Source: Aspergillus flavus
Taxonomy: Eukaryota; Ascomycota; Eurotiomycetes; Eurotiales; Aspergillaceae
Reading direction: 5' to 3'
DNA: 64,000 bases
Assembly: GCF_009017415.1 (NCBI RefSeq)
Contig: NC_092409.1
Location: forward strand, 4,340,001 to 4,404,000
Made by a program: the position numbers and the translations under genes. The stretch's first letter is position 1. Each line of letters starts with the position of its first letter. Below are positions 1 through 10,631 of the stretch, piece by piece. The notes beneath the pieces were generated by a model. The model was not told the origin of the DNA, ran no database searches, and saw nothing but the letters and a program-made list of their open reading frames with translations.

Positions 1-2232
1 CTCCACTCTTCAGCTCCTCGATCTGCTTCTTGAGTTCCTGCTCGCGGATACGATCCTGCTCATCCTTGATGCGCTTCTTCTCGCGCTCGCGCTGTTCATC
101 AAGCAGACGCTGCTTCTCAGCCTCCTGGAGCTGCTGGGTACGGATCCGCTTGCGGGTCTCCTCCTCTCTCTGCTTACGCTGCAAAGCGTCAGTGGCGGCC
201 TCCTTCTTCTTGTCGATAATAACACGGCGAGCCAAGGTCTCCTCATGCTCCTTGGCAGCACCGGCAGCAGCGCGGGTCTGGGCCGCCTGCTTGGCTTGCA
301 GACGAGCCTCGTGGTACGAGGGATCGACATACATGCACGAAACATGGAGAGTCTTGGCAAGGCGAGTGAGCTGCAGGCGAGCGATCTCAGCAGGGGTGTT
401 CTGCATGCGCTGCACCGAGCCCACCTCGCTTTCCGCAGATCCAGCCGCGCTGCCAGAGTGCAGGGCCTTAGCAGACGAGAACACATCGGTGTCGAAGGTA
501 AGGACACCCGAGATGTGGTCCACCCGGATGGCGAGATCGCCCTTCTTGCAACCGTTCATGATGAACTTCTCGATCATAGCGGGAGTGACCTGGAAGGGAT
601 CAGGGAACTGGGCCAGCTCGTACACGAATTTCAGCGAAACGGACTCGTAGACCTGAGACAGCTGCTGGAAGAGACGGGTCAAAATGACCTGCTGCAGAGG
701 TACAACGTACTTCTCCATCTCGGGGTCAGCGCCAATCTGCTTGAGGATGGGGGTAATCTTCTTGCAGATGGACAGGGGGTGGAAGTCGACCTCAAGGATG
801 TTGTAGAGGTCACGGATTTCAGGGCGAGCACGCTTCAGCAGACCCTTGTTGAGAGCATCCTTGAAGAGAACTGCACGGGTGGGAGACTGGGCCATACCCA
901 GGAGGTTGGTGAGGCGAGTGTTCTTGTTCTTGCGGACCTCATCCACATCGACCAAGGCGCCGCGAGAACGAGAGGTGCTAATCACGGGAATGGCAAGAGC
1001 AGACAGAAGGACGAAAGAGGCGGCCTTGGTCATGTCGGCATCAGTCACGGAAGGGTTCTCCTTCTTGGTACCCTGACCGGCAGCGAGGGTGGCAGCGGAC
1101 TGGCGGAGGAGGTTGTAGTAGCGGCTCCAGGCAGCGGCGTGGAAAAGGTAGTTCTCGCTAACCAGGAAGATGCGAGCCAGCTTCTCGTAGTAGTTGGCCA
1201 TCATGACGTTCTTGGCCGGGCGCTTACTGAGGCTCAGAAGAGTGTGAATATCCTCAATGCTGCGGAAAGCCTCCTGCCAGAGTTCCAACTCAACGGCCAC
1301 ATTCAGCTGCTGGAAACGGGTATCCAAATGGCGCTGAAGAGTGTCGGGATCGCTCAGGTTGATGGCGTGCATCTGAGCAGAATACTTGGCAGCGTTCTGC
1401 ACATGGTTCCGGAGGAGCTCACAGAGCCTGCGGAATTCCGTCTTGCGGGTGTACTTCAGGCAGAACTGGAAGGCCTGGAGGGCGGTAGTCTGGTACATAA
1501 CCTCGAGACGAGCATTGTTCTTCAAGATTTCCAGAACGGTCCGGTAGGTCTCCCAGAGGAACTTGAGCCATGGGGTCACGACAGCGCGGTCGGTACGATC
1601 ACGGGACTGCTCACCAGAAACAGTGGCGAGAAGGATGGTCTCGGGGGTTTCGATGGCTTCCAAATCCTCCACGTTGGACGAGGGGGCGGCGGATTCCAAC
1701 GAAGACTGGATCTCATCGGCCTTGGCTTGGGCTTCGGTCACCTTCTTCTCGGCGAGTTCGATGAACTTCTTGAGGACGACCTGCAAATACACACAACCTG
1801 TAAGCTTCTACCCTATGCAGACAACCATTCCCACCTCTAGTCTCCCATGATCCGCGTACCTCGATAGTAGCCACATTGGTGTTCTGGGCGATGTTCTTAT
1901 ATTGATACAATCCATCCTTGGCGGCCTTTCCCTTGCGAAGATCCACGCACAGCTCGACGAAAAGTAGCATAACCGGTTCCAGCGACACGATGGGGCTGCT
2001 GCGCGTCCTCTTGGAGGTGACATGTTCGTGAAGGACATTGAGGGCGGCGGGGGCCTGGCCCACGGCGATAAGTTCCTGCGCCCTCTAAGACGAGTAAAAA
2101 CACCAGCGTTAGTTTCCATCAGACATCTCCGTTATCCGCGACCGTCGTGATTTTGCATCGATGTCCATCGCAGCAGAAGGTTCCACTCACCTTCAGGACA
2201 TTTTCGGGCTTGATATGAGGAGGAGGCGGCAT
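1..2232 (-). CDS. tif32: Translation initiation factor eIF3 subunit a (5' part; 3' end off window)
   Basis: This encodes the scaffold subunit of eIF3, the cytoplasmic complex that recruits the 43S ribosome to mRNA. Exons are 2232-2191, 2084-1860 and 1780 to beyond position 1; all splice sites are GT..AG and phases agree. The protein starts [14 protein letters not shown] and continues [20 protein letters not shown], the usual eIF3a N-terminus. About 682 residues lie in the window: a helical repeat/PCI region to about residue 520, then a highly charged Arg/Glu/Lys coiled-coil region that runs off the edge, as in the family (usually about 1,000 residues in fungi). The start is fixed by the first ATG before the conserved N-terminus and by a short 14-codon first exon. 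It is divergent from gpgA across a 1.65 kb gap. The identification comes from recognition of the family sequence and I am confident of it. Confidence 0.95.
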
Positions 2233-2504
2233 GATGGGCGACGAATGCTTCGGGATAAGCGATTTCTATCGAATTATGGTAAAACGGCACACGTCTGTAG
2301 TTCGAGGGGCGAAAAAAGGTGGGTTTCGCTCGACAACGGCGGGCAGCAAGTGTCGAAAGCGATAAAGTCCCTATTTGCGAATACACTGCCACGCGACGGC
2401 CCTTCAACGTCGGTTGGGGAGGGATCTTTGGGCTTTGGCGGGCGTTGTGCGAGATTTCAAAAAACAGGCCGAAGGGCTTCCCACTTCGGTTAAGCGACCT
2501 AAGT

Positions 2505-2985
2505 CACGTGATACGACTGGGAGTCAGAGCGACGCCGCGTGATATCCCCTCAATGTCATGGTATAAATATGCAATCTAGGCTGGAACTAAAAGCAAGGTC
2601 TAATCCCTGGCTATATTTCTGCGAGGGAATGGGGGGTGATTTTGCCCTGGGTGGTTCGTGAGTCTGGAACCATCCTGATATCCTGGAAGAAAGCTCGGAC
2701 TCGGTCAATACACCGGCTGGAGAACAATGGGGTCGCATTCCACCAGAGTGATTGGGTCCATCTCCGTGATCAGTCAGCTGGGAGAACCACTTTGTAGTAT
2801 GTACGGAGTACGGTACTAGGTAGTACCTGGATTCTGTCGAGTACTTTGTACAAGTCATCATCCTGTCTGTAGAACAGGCAATGACCATGACATGAATTTA
2901 TTACCTCTGGAGTAGACCACGAAACCGACCGTCAATGGCCCGTCATCACGTGTTATGTATGGTACGGTAACATTGAGAACACGTG
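2505..2985. promoter_or_regulatory. Three CACGTG (E-box/Cbf1-type) sites
   Basis: CACGTG occurs at 2505-2510 (inside TCACGTGA), 2947-2952 (inside ATCACGTG) and 2980-2985. CACGTG is the established core for fungal bHLH factors such as Cbf1-type proteins. Function here is inferred from clustering in a divergent promoter. The first copy is 273 bp from the tif32 start; the other two are more than 700 bp from it and 900 bp from gpgA. Confidence 0.4.
2802..2827. repeat. TACGGAGTA copy next to a GGTACT/AGTACC hairpin
   Basis: TACGGAGTA lies at 2802-2810. It is followed directly by inverted arms GGTACT (2812-2817) and AGTACC (2822-2827) around a 4-nt loop. It belongs to the family of TACGGAGTA copies found through the window. 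Function is unknown. Confidence 0.6.
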
Positions 2986-3884
2986 AGGGGAAATGGAAGT
3001 TGTCAATGCGAGAGACAATTCAAAGAGGAATGTAATACAGAATCATAATAAGAAGAACTATTAGTCCAACGAGTTTCCGTGATTCTTCTTAAGAGCTTCG
3101 ATGAATAAACAATCGGATGATCCGTTCCCAATCTTTACTACTTTTTCGGCATCGATCATCCGCTTTTTTGTTTTTATTTTTTATATTTTGTGAGGGGAGA
3201 TAAACTGACTAATGAGACTAAGTAACTAGCTAGACTAGTTGTTATAATCTACTCCATTTTTCCCAGGTTCAGGGGCAAGGAAGAAGAAAAGCTGAGCAAA
3301 GAGAGAGAAAAGAGCGAGGGGAGTTGGGTTAGTTAATTAAAAACCAACATCCGAGAAATTCCCCCCGAAAAACCAAAGTTCAAAGGTCGCCTCACAGACC
3401 ACCCAATTCTTAATTTCCCTTTCTTTCTCCTCTTTCTTAGCCTCTCGACTTGTCACTCTTTCCCAAGTTCTAATCCTTGTCTCGGGGGGAACTCACCTTT
3501 TTGCTCCTTTTTAATTTTTCCTTTCTTCTTTATTCTTTTATTTCCACTTGAGCAATTATTTCCGGGTCAACCTATTCGGTCGTTCTCTCCGTTGAGCCCT
3601 TCCCTCCCCAAGTAATATTGGAAAGTCGTTCTCTCGCTCATAATTTAATTTCCTCCCACCATTTGGTCGGTCCGCCTTCTCTCCCCTTACTCGGCTCGAC
3701 GCGCGAACCTTACTTGACCACCTTCTCTTCCTACTTACCGGTCCAACCCACACAAACTCCCCCCCTTCCCTTCCCGTGTGTGCGCATATAGTTAATTCGC
3801 ACCTCAAATCGTTCCGATCCCCAAAAAAGATTAAGATATAAAAAGAAAAAAAAAAAAAAAAAGTCAACAACTTAAACTACCACG

Positions 3885-4332
3885 ATGCCTGCCTACGAGC
3901 TTCGATCGGGAGGGGATGTCAAGAACAAGAAGCAAAGTGTGGCCGATTTGAAGTATCGACGATTGACAGAACTCAATGCTCGTCTGAAGGAAGACCTGGA
4001 CCGTCCCCGGGTCAAAGTGTCCGAGGCTGCGATGTCGTACGTCGTCCCCAATTACCACTTGGTCTACCCCTCGTGTGCGACCGACGGATACTGATACCAT
4101 CCGTCTGGACTGGAACAGGCTGATTAATTACTGCAACAACACTCGCGACTTTATGGTACCGTCCGTATGGGGTCAGGTATGCGACGTCAATTCTCCCCTC
4201 CACGAGGAACTCCGCATCTAGCTCGTGCGATCGATCCAAAGTCAGGGAAACTAACCCAACCTCTTCCAGGTGGACAAACGCGATGACCCATACGCCCCTC
4301 AACAGCAGGGAGGCTGTTGCACGGTCATGTAA
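3885..4332 (+). CDS. gpgA: Heterotrimeric G-protein gamma subunit
   Basis: This encodes the 90-residue gamma subunit that pairs with the G-beta propeller at the plasma membrane and takes part in pheromone, nutrient and cAMP signalling. Exons are 3885-4036, 4119-4176 and 4270-4332, with consistent phases and GTACGT/GTATGC donors. The protein has a short N-terminus, a helical G-gamma-like segment (about residues 18-75, including [19 protein letters not shown] and LINYCNN), and ends in GGCCTVM. CTVM is a CAAX box: Cys87 would be prenylated, and the neighbouring Cys86 is the usual palmitoylation site. The length matches fungal Ste18/GpgA. The start follows a 17-nt A run. A cAMP phosphodiesterase lies two genes downstream. 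Confidence 0.95.
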
Positions 4333-5411
4333 TGGATCCATGACATTCCACGCCATTAACTAAGCTGGACTCGCTACCGAGCGGTCCATTGTACCCTCAA
4401 ACGCTACGACATCACCTTCTACTACCTAATCTTATTCTTCTCAATACCTCTTTTGACCTTTGGAAACGTCGCATCGCTACCCACTCGCCACGACCAGGAC
4501 CACGTACCGACAACCGATCAGCGGGGAGGCGCGGGATTTCTGGGTGCTCGTGAGGCTGCTCAGCCCCCGAAGGGAACACGCGCTGGACTTGCAAGAACTT
4601 CGGACGCTGACGACGGGGCAGTGTACGGTCGCACTTGCCCATGGGATCCGCTGTTGATGAGCGCGATGCATTTCGATATGCGACGTCTCCTTTTTTTTCT
4701 TGTTCCTCTTACTTTTTTCTCTCTGAGCTATTTGTGCCTTGATGTGTTGAAAATTCCCTTTCTAGCCTTGGCAGTATGCCCGTTTCTTCCCAGTGATATC
4801 TTTGAGTCCTTGATATTTCATATGTTCTACTGTTATGGATGGTGTGGGCTCTTTCTTTTCTTTCTCCCTTGTTTCCTTTCCCTCTCTCAGATTCCAAAAG
4901 AAAATCACCACAAATCCTCGGAGGGACGATGTGACGTCCTGGCGTCAGATTTGATGGTCCTTCTTGTGTCATAGATTTGGTGGTCTCGAACCAACTATAA
5001 TACCGACATGACTGATTCCAATCCCGGGAGCTGCAGCGCAAGATGCACAAATCCAATTGTACGTATGCAGTAAGCACTATCGTAAGCATTCGACCCAGTA
5101 CCAGCAGCCCCGGAGCAAACAAGCTGCATAAAACCAAGAGAAATCGATCCCAGTGAACAAATCAGAGCCCGCCATGGACGAAATCCACACGAAGAAGAGC
5201 CTCAAGCTCTTCTTTTAGTTGTCCTCGCAAACTCCACCCGCCGCTGACATCATCCGCCGCCATTGACATCCTTTCTATCAATATCAATCCCGACCATAGA
5301 TCAATCACCACCCCACCTCCAAACCACCACATCCCACCAAAGAAACGAACCGAAGGCATCGCCGCCGGAACTAAAGTCTACACTTCCAACTTAACCAAAG
5401 AAAAAAAAAAA
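4333..5411. other. Intergenic region gpgA / Rdx gene
   Basis: This 1.08 kb stretch holds the gpgA 3' UTR (pyrimidine-rich around 4690-4880) and the Rdx promoter and leader. From about 5160 the + strand becomes strongly C-rich and G-poor. An A run (5401-5412) abuts the Rdx ATG. No supported gene was seen. Confidence 0.65.
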
Positions 5412-6242
5412 ATGACAACCCCGGAGCCCCAGCCAAAGACATCCGTCGCCACAGAAAAAGTACACCTCCCACGCATCACGATCAAATACTGCACACAATG
5501 TAAATGGATGTTGAGGGCTGCTTATGTAGGTCTTTCCTCTCTTCCCTTTTTACCATACCCTTTTACCATACCTATAACCCACCCATCCTTATAATGATAT
5601 GACTCATACTATCACAAAAGCGCCTATCACAACAATAAAAACCAATATATCACAAACACTCCCCTATAAATTATCCAACCCCAACCGCAGCCTAACCAAT
5701 TGATCCATAAATCATCCCACAAACCAATATAGTATCCCCAACACCAAGTTCAACCCCAAACTAACAATTTCAAAAGTTCGCCCAAGAGCTCCTCTCAACA
5801 TTCAGCACCGATCTAGGCGAGGTAGCGCTCATCCCGGCTACGGGGGGAATCTTCACAGTAACGATATATCATTCCTCGTCGGAAGTGGTGGAGACGCAAG
5901 AGACGATCTTGTGGGATCGGAAGACGAATGGGGGGTTTCCTGGTACGTACCTAGATATTGTTGCCTATCTTGTGGTTTGTGGATTGGTTACTTTGTTGGT
6001 TTAGCTATTGCTTGAGGGGGAGGGTATGGAGGCGATGCTGATAATGTGCAGAGGTCAAGGTGCTCAAGTCGTTGGTGAGGAATGTGATTGATCCGTCGAG
6101 GGATTTGGGGCATACGGATCGGGCGTTGAAGGCTGGTAATGTGTCTGTGAAGGAGGGGGGTGCTGCTAGGGTGAGTTCGAGTGAGGGAAAGGGGGGTGAG
6201 AAGGTAGATGGGGAGAAGAAAGAGTGTGAGGATTGTCGGTGA
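5412..6242 (+). CDS. Rdx/SelW-like thioredoxin-fold protein
   Basis: This is a 156-residue protein of the Rdx (selenoprotein W/T-like) family, small thioredoxin-fold proteins thought to act in thiol redox chemistry. Exons are 5412-5525, 5777-5942 and 6052-6242. The CxxC motif is Cys27-Thr-Gln-Cys30 in IKYCTQCKWMLRAAY. It uses Cys (TGC/TGT), not selenocysteine. The core continues FAQELLSTFSTDLGEVALIP and TGGIFTVTIYH, then an acidic segment and an EVKVLKSLVRNVIDP segment. A low-complexity Gly/Lys/Glu tail ends in KKECEDCR. Intron 1 is long (251 nt) and ends in the unusual AAAAG. The coding strand flips from C-rich (exon 1, intron 1) to extremely G-rich (exon 3: 87 G against 17 C in 191 nt). The exact biochemical role is unknown. 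Confidence 0.88.
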
Positions 6243-7304
6243 TGGGGTTGAATGGGTGGGTATTGGATAGATGCTAGAGGTAGTCTGTTTGGAAACGCTG
6301 TTATAGGTTGGACTGCGTGGCGAATATCTGATACCCAAGGATAGATATACCTGTAATGTATAGACATGCGAAACTACTATAAGACTGTCTTGTTATATAC
6401 CACAGAGCGTTGTGTGAGAGACTAGGTGACAGTGACACCGCTACAAACAAGGTTGTTGGAACGATCTAGGGCACGCTCGACGACTTAGATGGGTGAATAT
6501 ATATATCACTGCATTGACATATTCCACAGTCATGCTACTGGAAACGAAAAGAAACAGCAAGAATGCAACTATAGACCCGTGTTTTCAAACACAAATGAAA
6601 TTAAAAGGCACAGTCCAGCCATATGGTGAACCTCAGAACGCCAAAACCACGCCCTGACTCTATGTCCGCCAATCCAAAGCCTATCCGGGAGAAAATAATC
6701 AGGTAGGAGAACAAGGAAAATGGTCAAAGTGAGTGAACGATAATGATATGGAATAAAAGGGAATATCGAAAAAAGGAAACAAGAGATAGAACGAGGGCTT
6801 TAGAAGGTTGATAAGATAAAAAAAAAAAAAAGAAGAATATATAAGAGAGGTTTCGAAAGTTTTAATGCGTCCCTGCAGTCAAACAAGGCTAAACCCTGAC
6901 TTCAGATATCATCTGAACAGGGCATCCGACATCCCCAAATGGGACTGATATGCTCGGAAAGCCCGAACGTACTGCTGGTGTGCGGAGAGCACCGCCAATA
7001 TCGCCAAGATATAGATATTTGGGATGTCATCCGAAAGGACTCAAAACATGCACATGCTAATATTGCGGGCCATCCCGCGCGTCTACCTCGGGAACCATGC
7101 TTTTTTCTTTTTTGGTTGCTCGGGTTCGTATGTCAACCGAGCTGGTCGTGAACATCATGCAATTCCATCGTAATTCCGAGTCATCAGCCAATGCATTACC
7201 CAATCCTCCCATCGATCCACATGAATCCCAGCCAGAAACACCTTGAAAACATGTAAAACAAACAGAACATTGATCGATGAAATCCTCTTGAGGAAGAGAT
7301 ACCA
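6243..7304. other. Convergent 3' region between Rdx gene and phosphodiesterase gene
   Basis: This 1.06 kb stretch separates two converging genes and should hold both 3' UTRs. It contains a 14-nt A run near 6818-6831. The ORFs here show no recognisable protein. Confidence 0.6.
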
Positions 7305-10300
7305 TCATGATTCACCGCTCAGCTCATGATGGTGAGAATGATGGGTTTTGCGTTTCCAGAATGCTAATCGAAGGCGACTTCGACGTTTCAACAACTTGCG
7401 CGATGGCTGCTCTCCGCCGCTGGACCCATCCCATTGCTGACCATTGCCGTCGTGCTTTGGGCTTCCAGGGGGGTGTGCAGACTGTTTGGAATAGCCATTG
7501 CCGTTCCCTTTCACGGGCGCCATAAGATGATTCTTGTTCATCTCATCCGACTGAGAATGGGAAGTATGGCTGGACTGTGGTGGACGACCCTCCGATTCTC
7601 GGTCAATATTGGAAGAGGCTGGACGCGCGTCGCCCCTATCACTTTCACGATCGCTCCTGCTACTGCTTTCCTGGCTAAAGCCCTTGTCCTCACCGTCATC
7701 TACAGTAAGGAAACTGGTTGCGTTGGTCGCAGGAGAAATAGGAGTCATGTTATTGCTGTAGTTACTGATGCTGTGGGTTCTGGTACAACTGTTCCGCTGA
7801 GAGTTCGATGGGCCAGATGTGCGTCCCGATGAATTAGTGTTGGCGTGATGGCGACGATAGTTTTGCGGACCATTGCGTGAACTGCTCGGTCTTTCGCCTG
7901 TGATATCCCCCGTACTGTCGCGGACGCTCGAATGATCCTGTGAATCGTCCTCGCGCGAGTTAGAGAAAATGACGGCGGCCAGAACCGTGGGGTCCCGTGA
8001 AGAGTGATTCGTGTCAAGGGAAGAGTGGCCGTCGGCGGCCCCATTGGATACTCCGGAGTCCGTCCGAATCCTGTTTCTGTCTGGGGACGCGCCTGCGATG
8101 GAGACCATGGTAAGGTCTGGCACAGCGTTGGACGACTTTCGCGATGGGGTTTGGGAGGGCAAAGGACTTCCAGTTATGTCCATCGAAGGACCGGCTGTAT
8201 CCGGAGAGACGACAGGACTAATGGTGTTCTCGTTAAGACTCCCGCGCGAGGTTCCAGAATCCACGGACGAGTGGACTGCACCAAAATAATCCGTTTCGCG
8301 CCGGCCACTATTTTCATTGGGTGGGGGTGATTGTTTGGCAGGAGTATCCGGTCCGCTCGTCGTTAACGGTGCACGGAGACCTTTGAAGCCTTTCAAACTC
8401 ACAGCTGGACTCTGAGTACAAGGAGATACCACGTCATCAGGGCCACTTTCGTCTAACAAGATCTGCTTTCTTTTCTCCAAATCAGCGAGGTGATGCCATC
8501 TGGACTGATTGTTTCGGATATGTTCAACGGTGAATCGCATATCGGGCAAGATATCCGCTACGCCCTCGAATAGAGGAAGAGCGAATATAGACATGAAACC
8601 GATCTGACCTATGGCGAGTTTGTATACGTTTCCGAGTTCTGGTGGCCCACCGAACAAAGCAGTTTCCATGCCAACCTCCTTTTCCATCTCACCCTGGTTG
8701 GCGAACTCTTCCTGCAGAATCTTGGTCCATTTTTCAGCCACATCCCACGGCCGCGCCACGTTACTAATATCGGCGCATTTGATTAGTAGACCACAAAGAA
8801 GAGTCTTGTACATATCGAGATCCTGGGGCTTCCATCCATCAACAGTCTGGCCGTTCTCATAGAACTTCTCCTGCAAAGACCCCAATCGCTCCATGAACTT
8901 CTGGTGGACGCCCATGTCTGTTGCCAAGATCGCGCTGATCAGCAATTTGCGGATTTGCTTATCCTTAAATGCGGATGGCCAGTAGCGGCGCAAGATCTGG
9001 GAAAAGGCAGCGCAGTGAAATGCCTCCAACACTGAGTTATCATTGTAGAGTTGTGCCAGCGGTGCGTTGAGCTTGACCAGGAAAAAGTTATTCACTCCAG
9101 GGTGACCCACGTCATGACCAATTGCCGATATCAACAGCGTAAGAGTATCGAAGGGTGTGAGAAGGGAAGCAATAGGAGATTTCGAGTCAGTGTCTCGAGT
9201 AACCGACCCATAAGGGGGAAGAGCGCCAATGTGAAGGAGGAAACAAAATACAGATTGCAGGACGTCAATAGCATGTCGAAAGTTATGGTAGAGAACAAAG
9301 GAGTTATAGGATGCACGACACGCAAGCAAGAACGTCCGAAGTTCACCTAATTCACAGAAACCGCACTCAATTAGTCATCGCAGAAGATTTTCGACAGAAT
9401 TTGACGATTCACTTACCAGGGGTTAATTGCCACTGTTCCAGATTTGGCATAGTGAAGGCATGGTGCAGGATTTCAGAAGCCCCCAACACCAGCTCATCAT
9501 CAGAAAAATCATGAGCGGTAAAGTTCCAGTTTCCGATCTGCTCTTTGATGAGCTCCTCACGTTCTGGGCTCACATCCAATTCACTCCTAGAATGGTGTTA
9601 GACAAGTTGGTGTTATAGGCGCTGCTGTAGTACGTACTGATCCTGAAATTCTTCTATCACCTCTTCGGGATTGCAGATGCCCTTCATAAGCTTCGACACC
9701 CTACACATCACAGTAAGCATTGCATTCGAGGCTAGGGGTGGCTGAACCATCAGGATGAACTCACATTGCTTCTCTTAAGTAGGCATAGGGCTGCTCATCG
9801 TGAACACCTACCCACGAATACTTGCGCAACTTTTTTCTGGACATGAAGCGGGACTGTTCTTTCAAAGCGGACTTGCGAGCACGGAAGGCGTGGACTACAA
9901 GGCCCTGCATCCTAGCCTTGCTCAGGGGTGACGCTAAGACGTCGACGGCTCCCGCATCTAAGCATTTCGATATCTGCTGAAATTCGGGGATCGCCCCGTT
10001 GCGCTGGGGGTCAACGGGCACGCTACTAGGGGGCTGAGCAGAGGAGCGCAAGACAGCAACCGGGACGATTAAGTTTGGGGACTCTTGGACTTGAATGTCG
10101 GCTGACAATCCCGACAATAACTTCAGATCGTGCGCCCCCTCGGACTGAGATGAGAAGGTGAAGCCGCGACGCAACGACGCCGGAGATGGAGGAGATACCT
10201 CGGGCCATGAGCCCCGGCCACTCCTCCGACGCGATAGGCCGGCGTCTTCTCCTGATAAATCGACGTCAAAGAACGCGAAGATAGGTGTGCAGGTCGTAAT

Positions 10301-10631
10301 GGCGTCGTCACTAAGTTCGGCGAGTTTGGATGCGAGAGAGGGGCCAACATTACACAGATAAACTATATCGCAGACTCCGGTCAGTAACGGTACGGCGAGA
10401 AGCACCAGGTGAAACACAAGACATACTCCGTTTGCAGACCCCCAGTAGAACTTCCACATCTGATCGCAGAGAATCCGGTTCGTCAGGAAATGTAGAGGCA
10501 TCGGAACTAGACGTATTTGAGGAATCAGTGGGGCTTTGATACACCCACCGTTCTTGGACTACACGGCGATCAATATACACGGCCGAACATTCGACACCAT
10601 CCATGCTGTCGACTGGGTTCGGCACACCCAT
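7305..10631 (-). CDS. PDE2: Class I (PDE2/PdeH-type, high-affinity) 3',5'-cAMP phosphodiesterase with receiver-like N-terminus
   Basis: This enzyme hydrolyses cAMP to 5'-AMP and so turns down PKA signalling. Exons are 10631-10427, 10362-9765, 9700-9638, 9586-9417 and 9346-7305, with phases consistent throughout, giving 1,025 residues. The catalytic HD-type domain covers about residues 340-660: YHNFRHAID (His366, His370), GHDVGHPGVNN (His423, Asp424, His427), LATDMGVHQKF, and KCADISNVARPWDVAEKW with the third metal-site Asp. After it comes a Ser/Pro/Asn-rich tail of about 350 residues ending in a basic, His-rich segment. Residues 69-225 resemble a response-regulator receiver: FAFFDVDLSG with Asp101, VPVAVLRSSA, then DAGAVDVLASPLS, where Ser213 replaces the usual Lys. 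Human PDE8 also carries a receiver-like domain. The paralogue-level name is inferred; the family is certain. Confidence 0.93.

Larger units (their letters stand above)
2233..3884. other. Divergent intergenic region tif32 / gpgA
   Basis: This 1.65 kb stretch lies between two divergent starts. It holds three CACGTG palindromes (2505-2985), a TACGGAGTA copy with an adjacent hairpin (2802-2827), long pyrimidine-rich tracts on the + strand from about 3400 to 3780 leading into gpgA, and a 17-nt A run (3846-3862) just before the gpgA start. No supported gene was seen; the short ORFs here lack coding character. Confidence 0.7.

Noticed and set aside
245..1840. 531-codon open frame on the + strand opposite tif32
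   Set aside because: It is antisense to the conserved eIF3a exon. Long antisense frames arise from its codon bias, and the translation shows no domain.
6005..6367. Two minus-strand ORFs opposite Rdx exon 3
   Set aside because: They are Pro/Ser/Thr-rich by virtue of the extreme G bias of the coding strand and have no other support.
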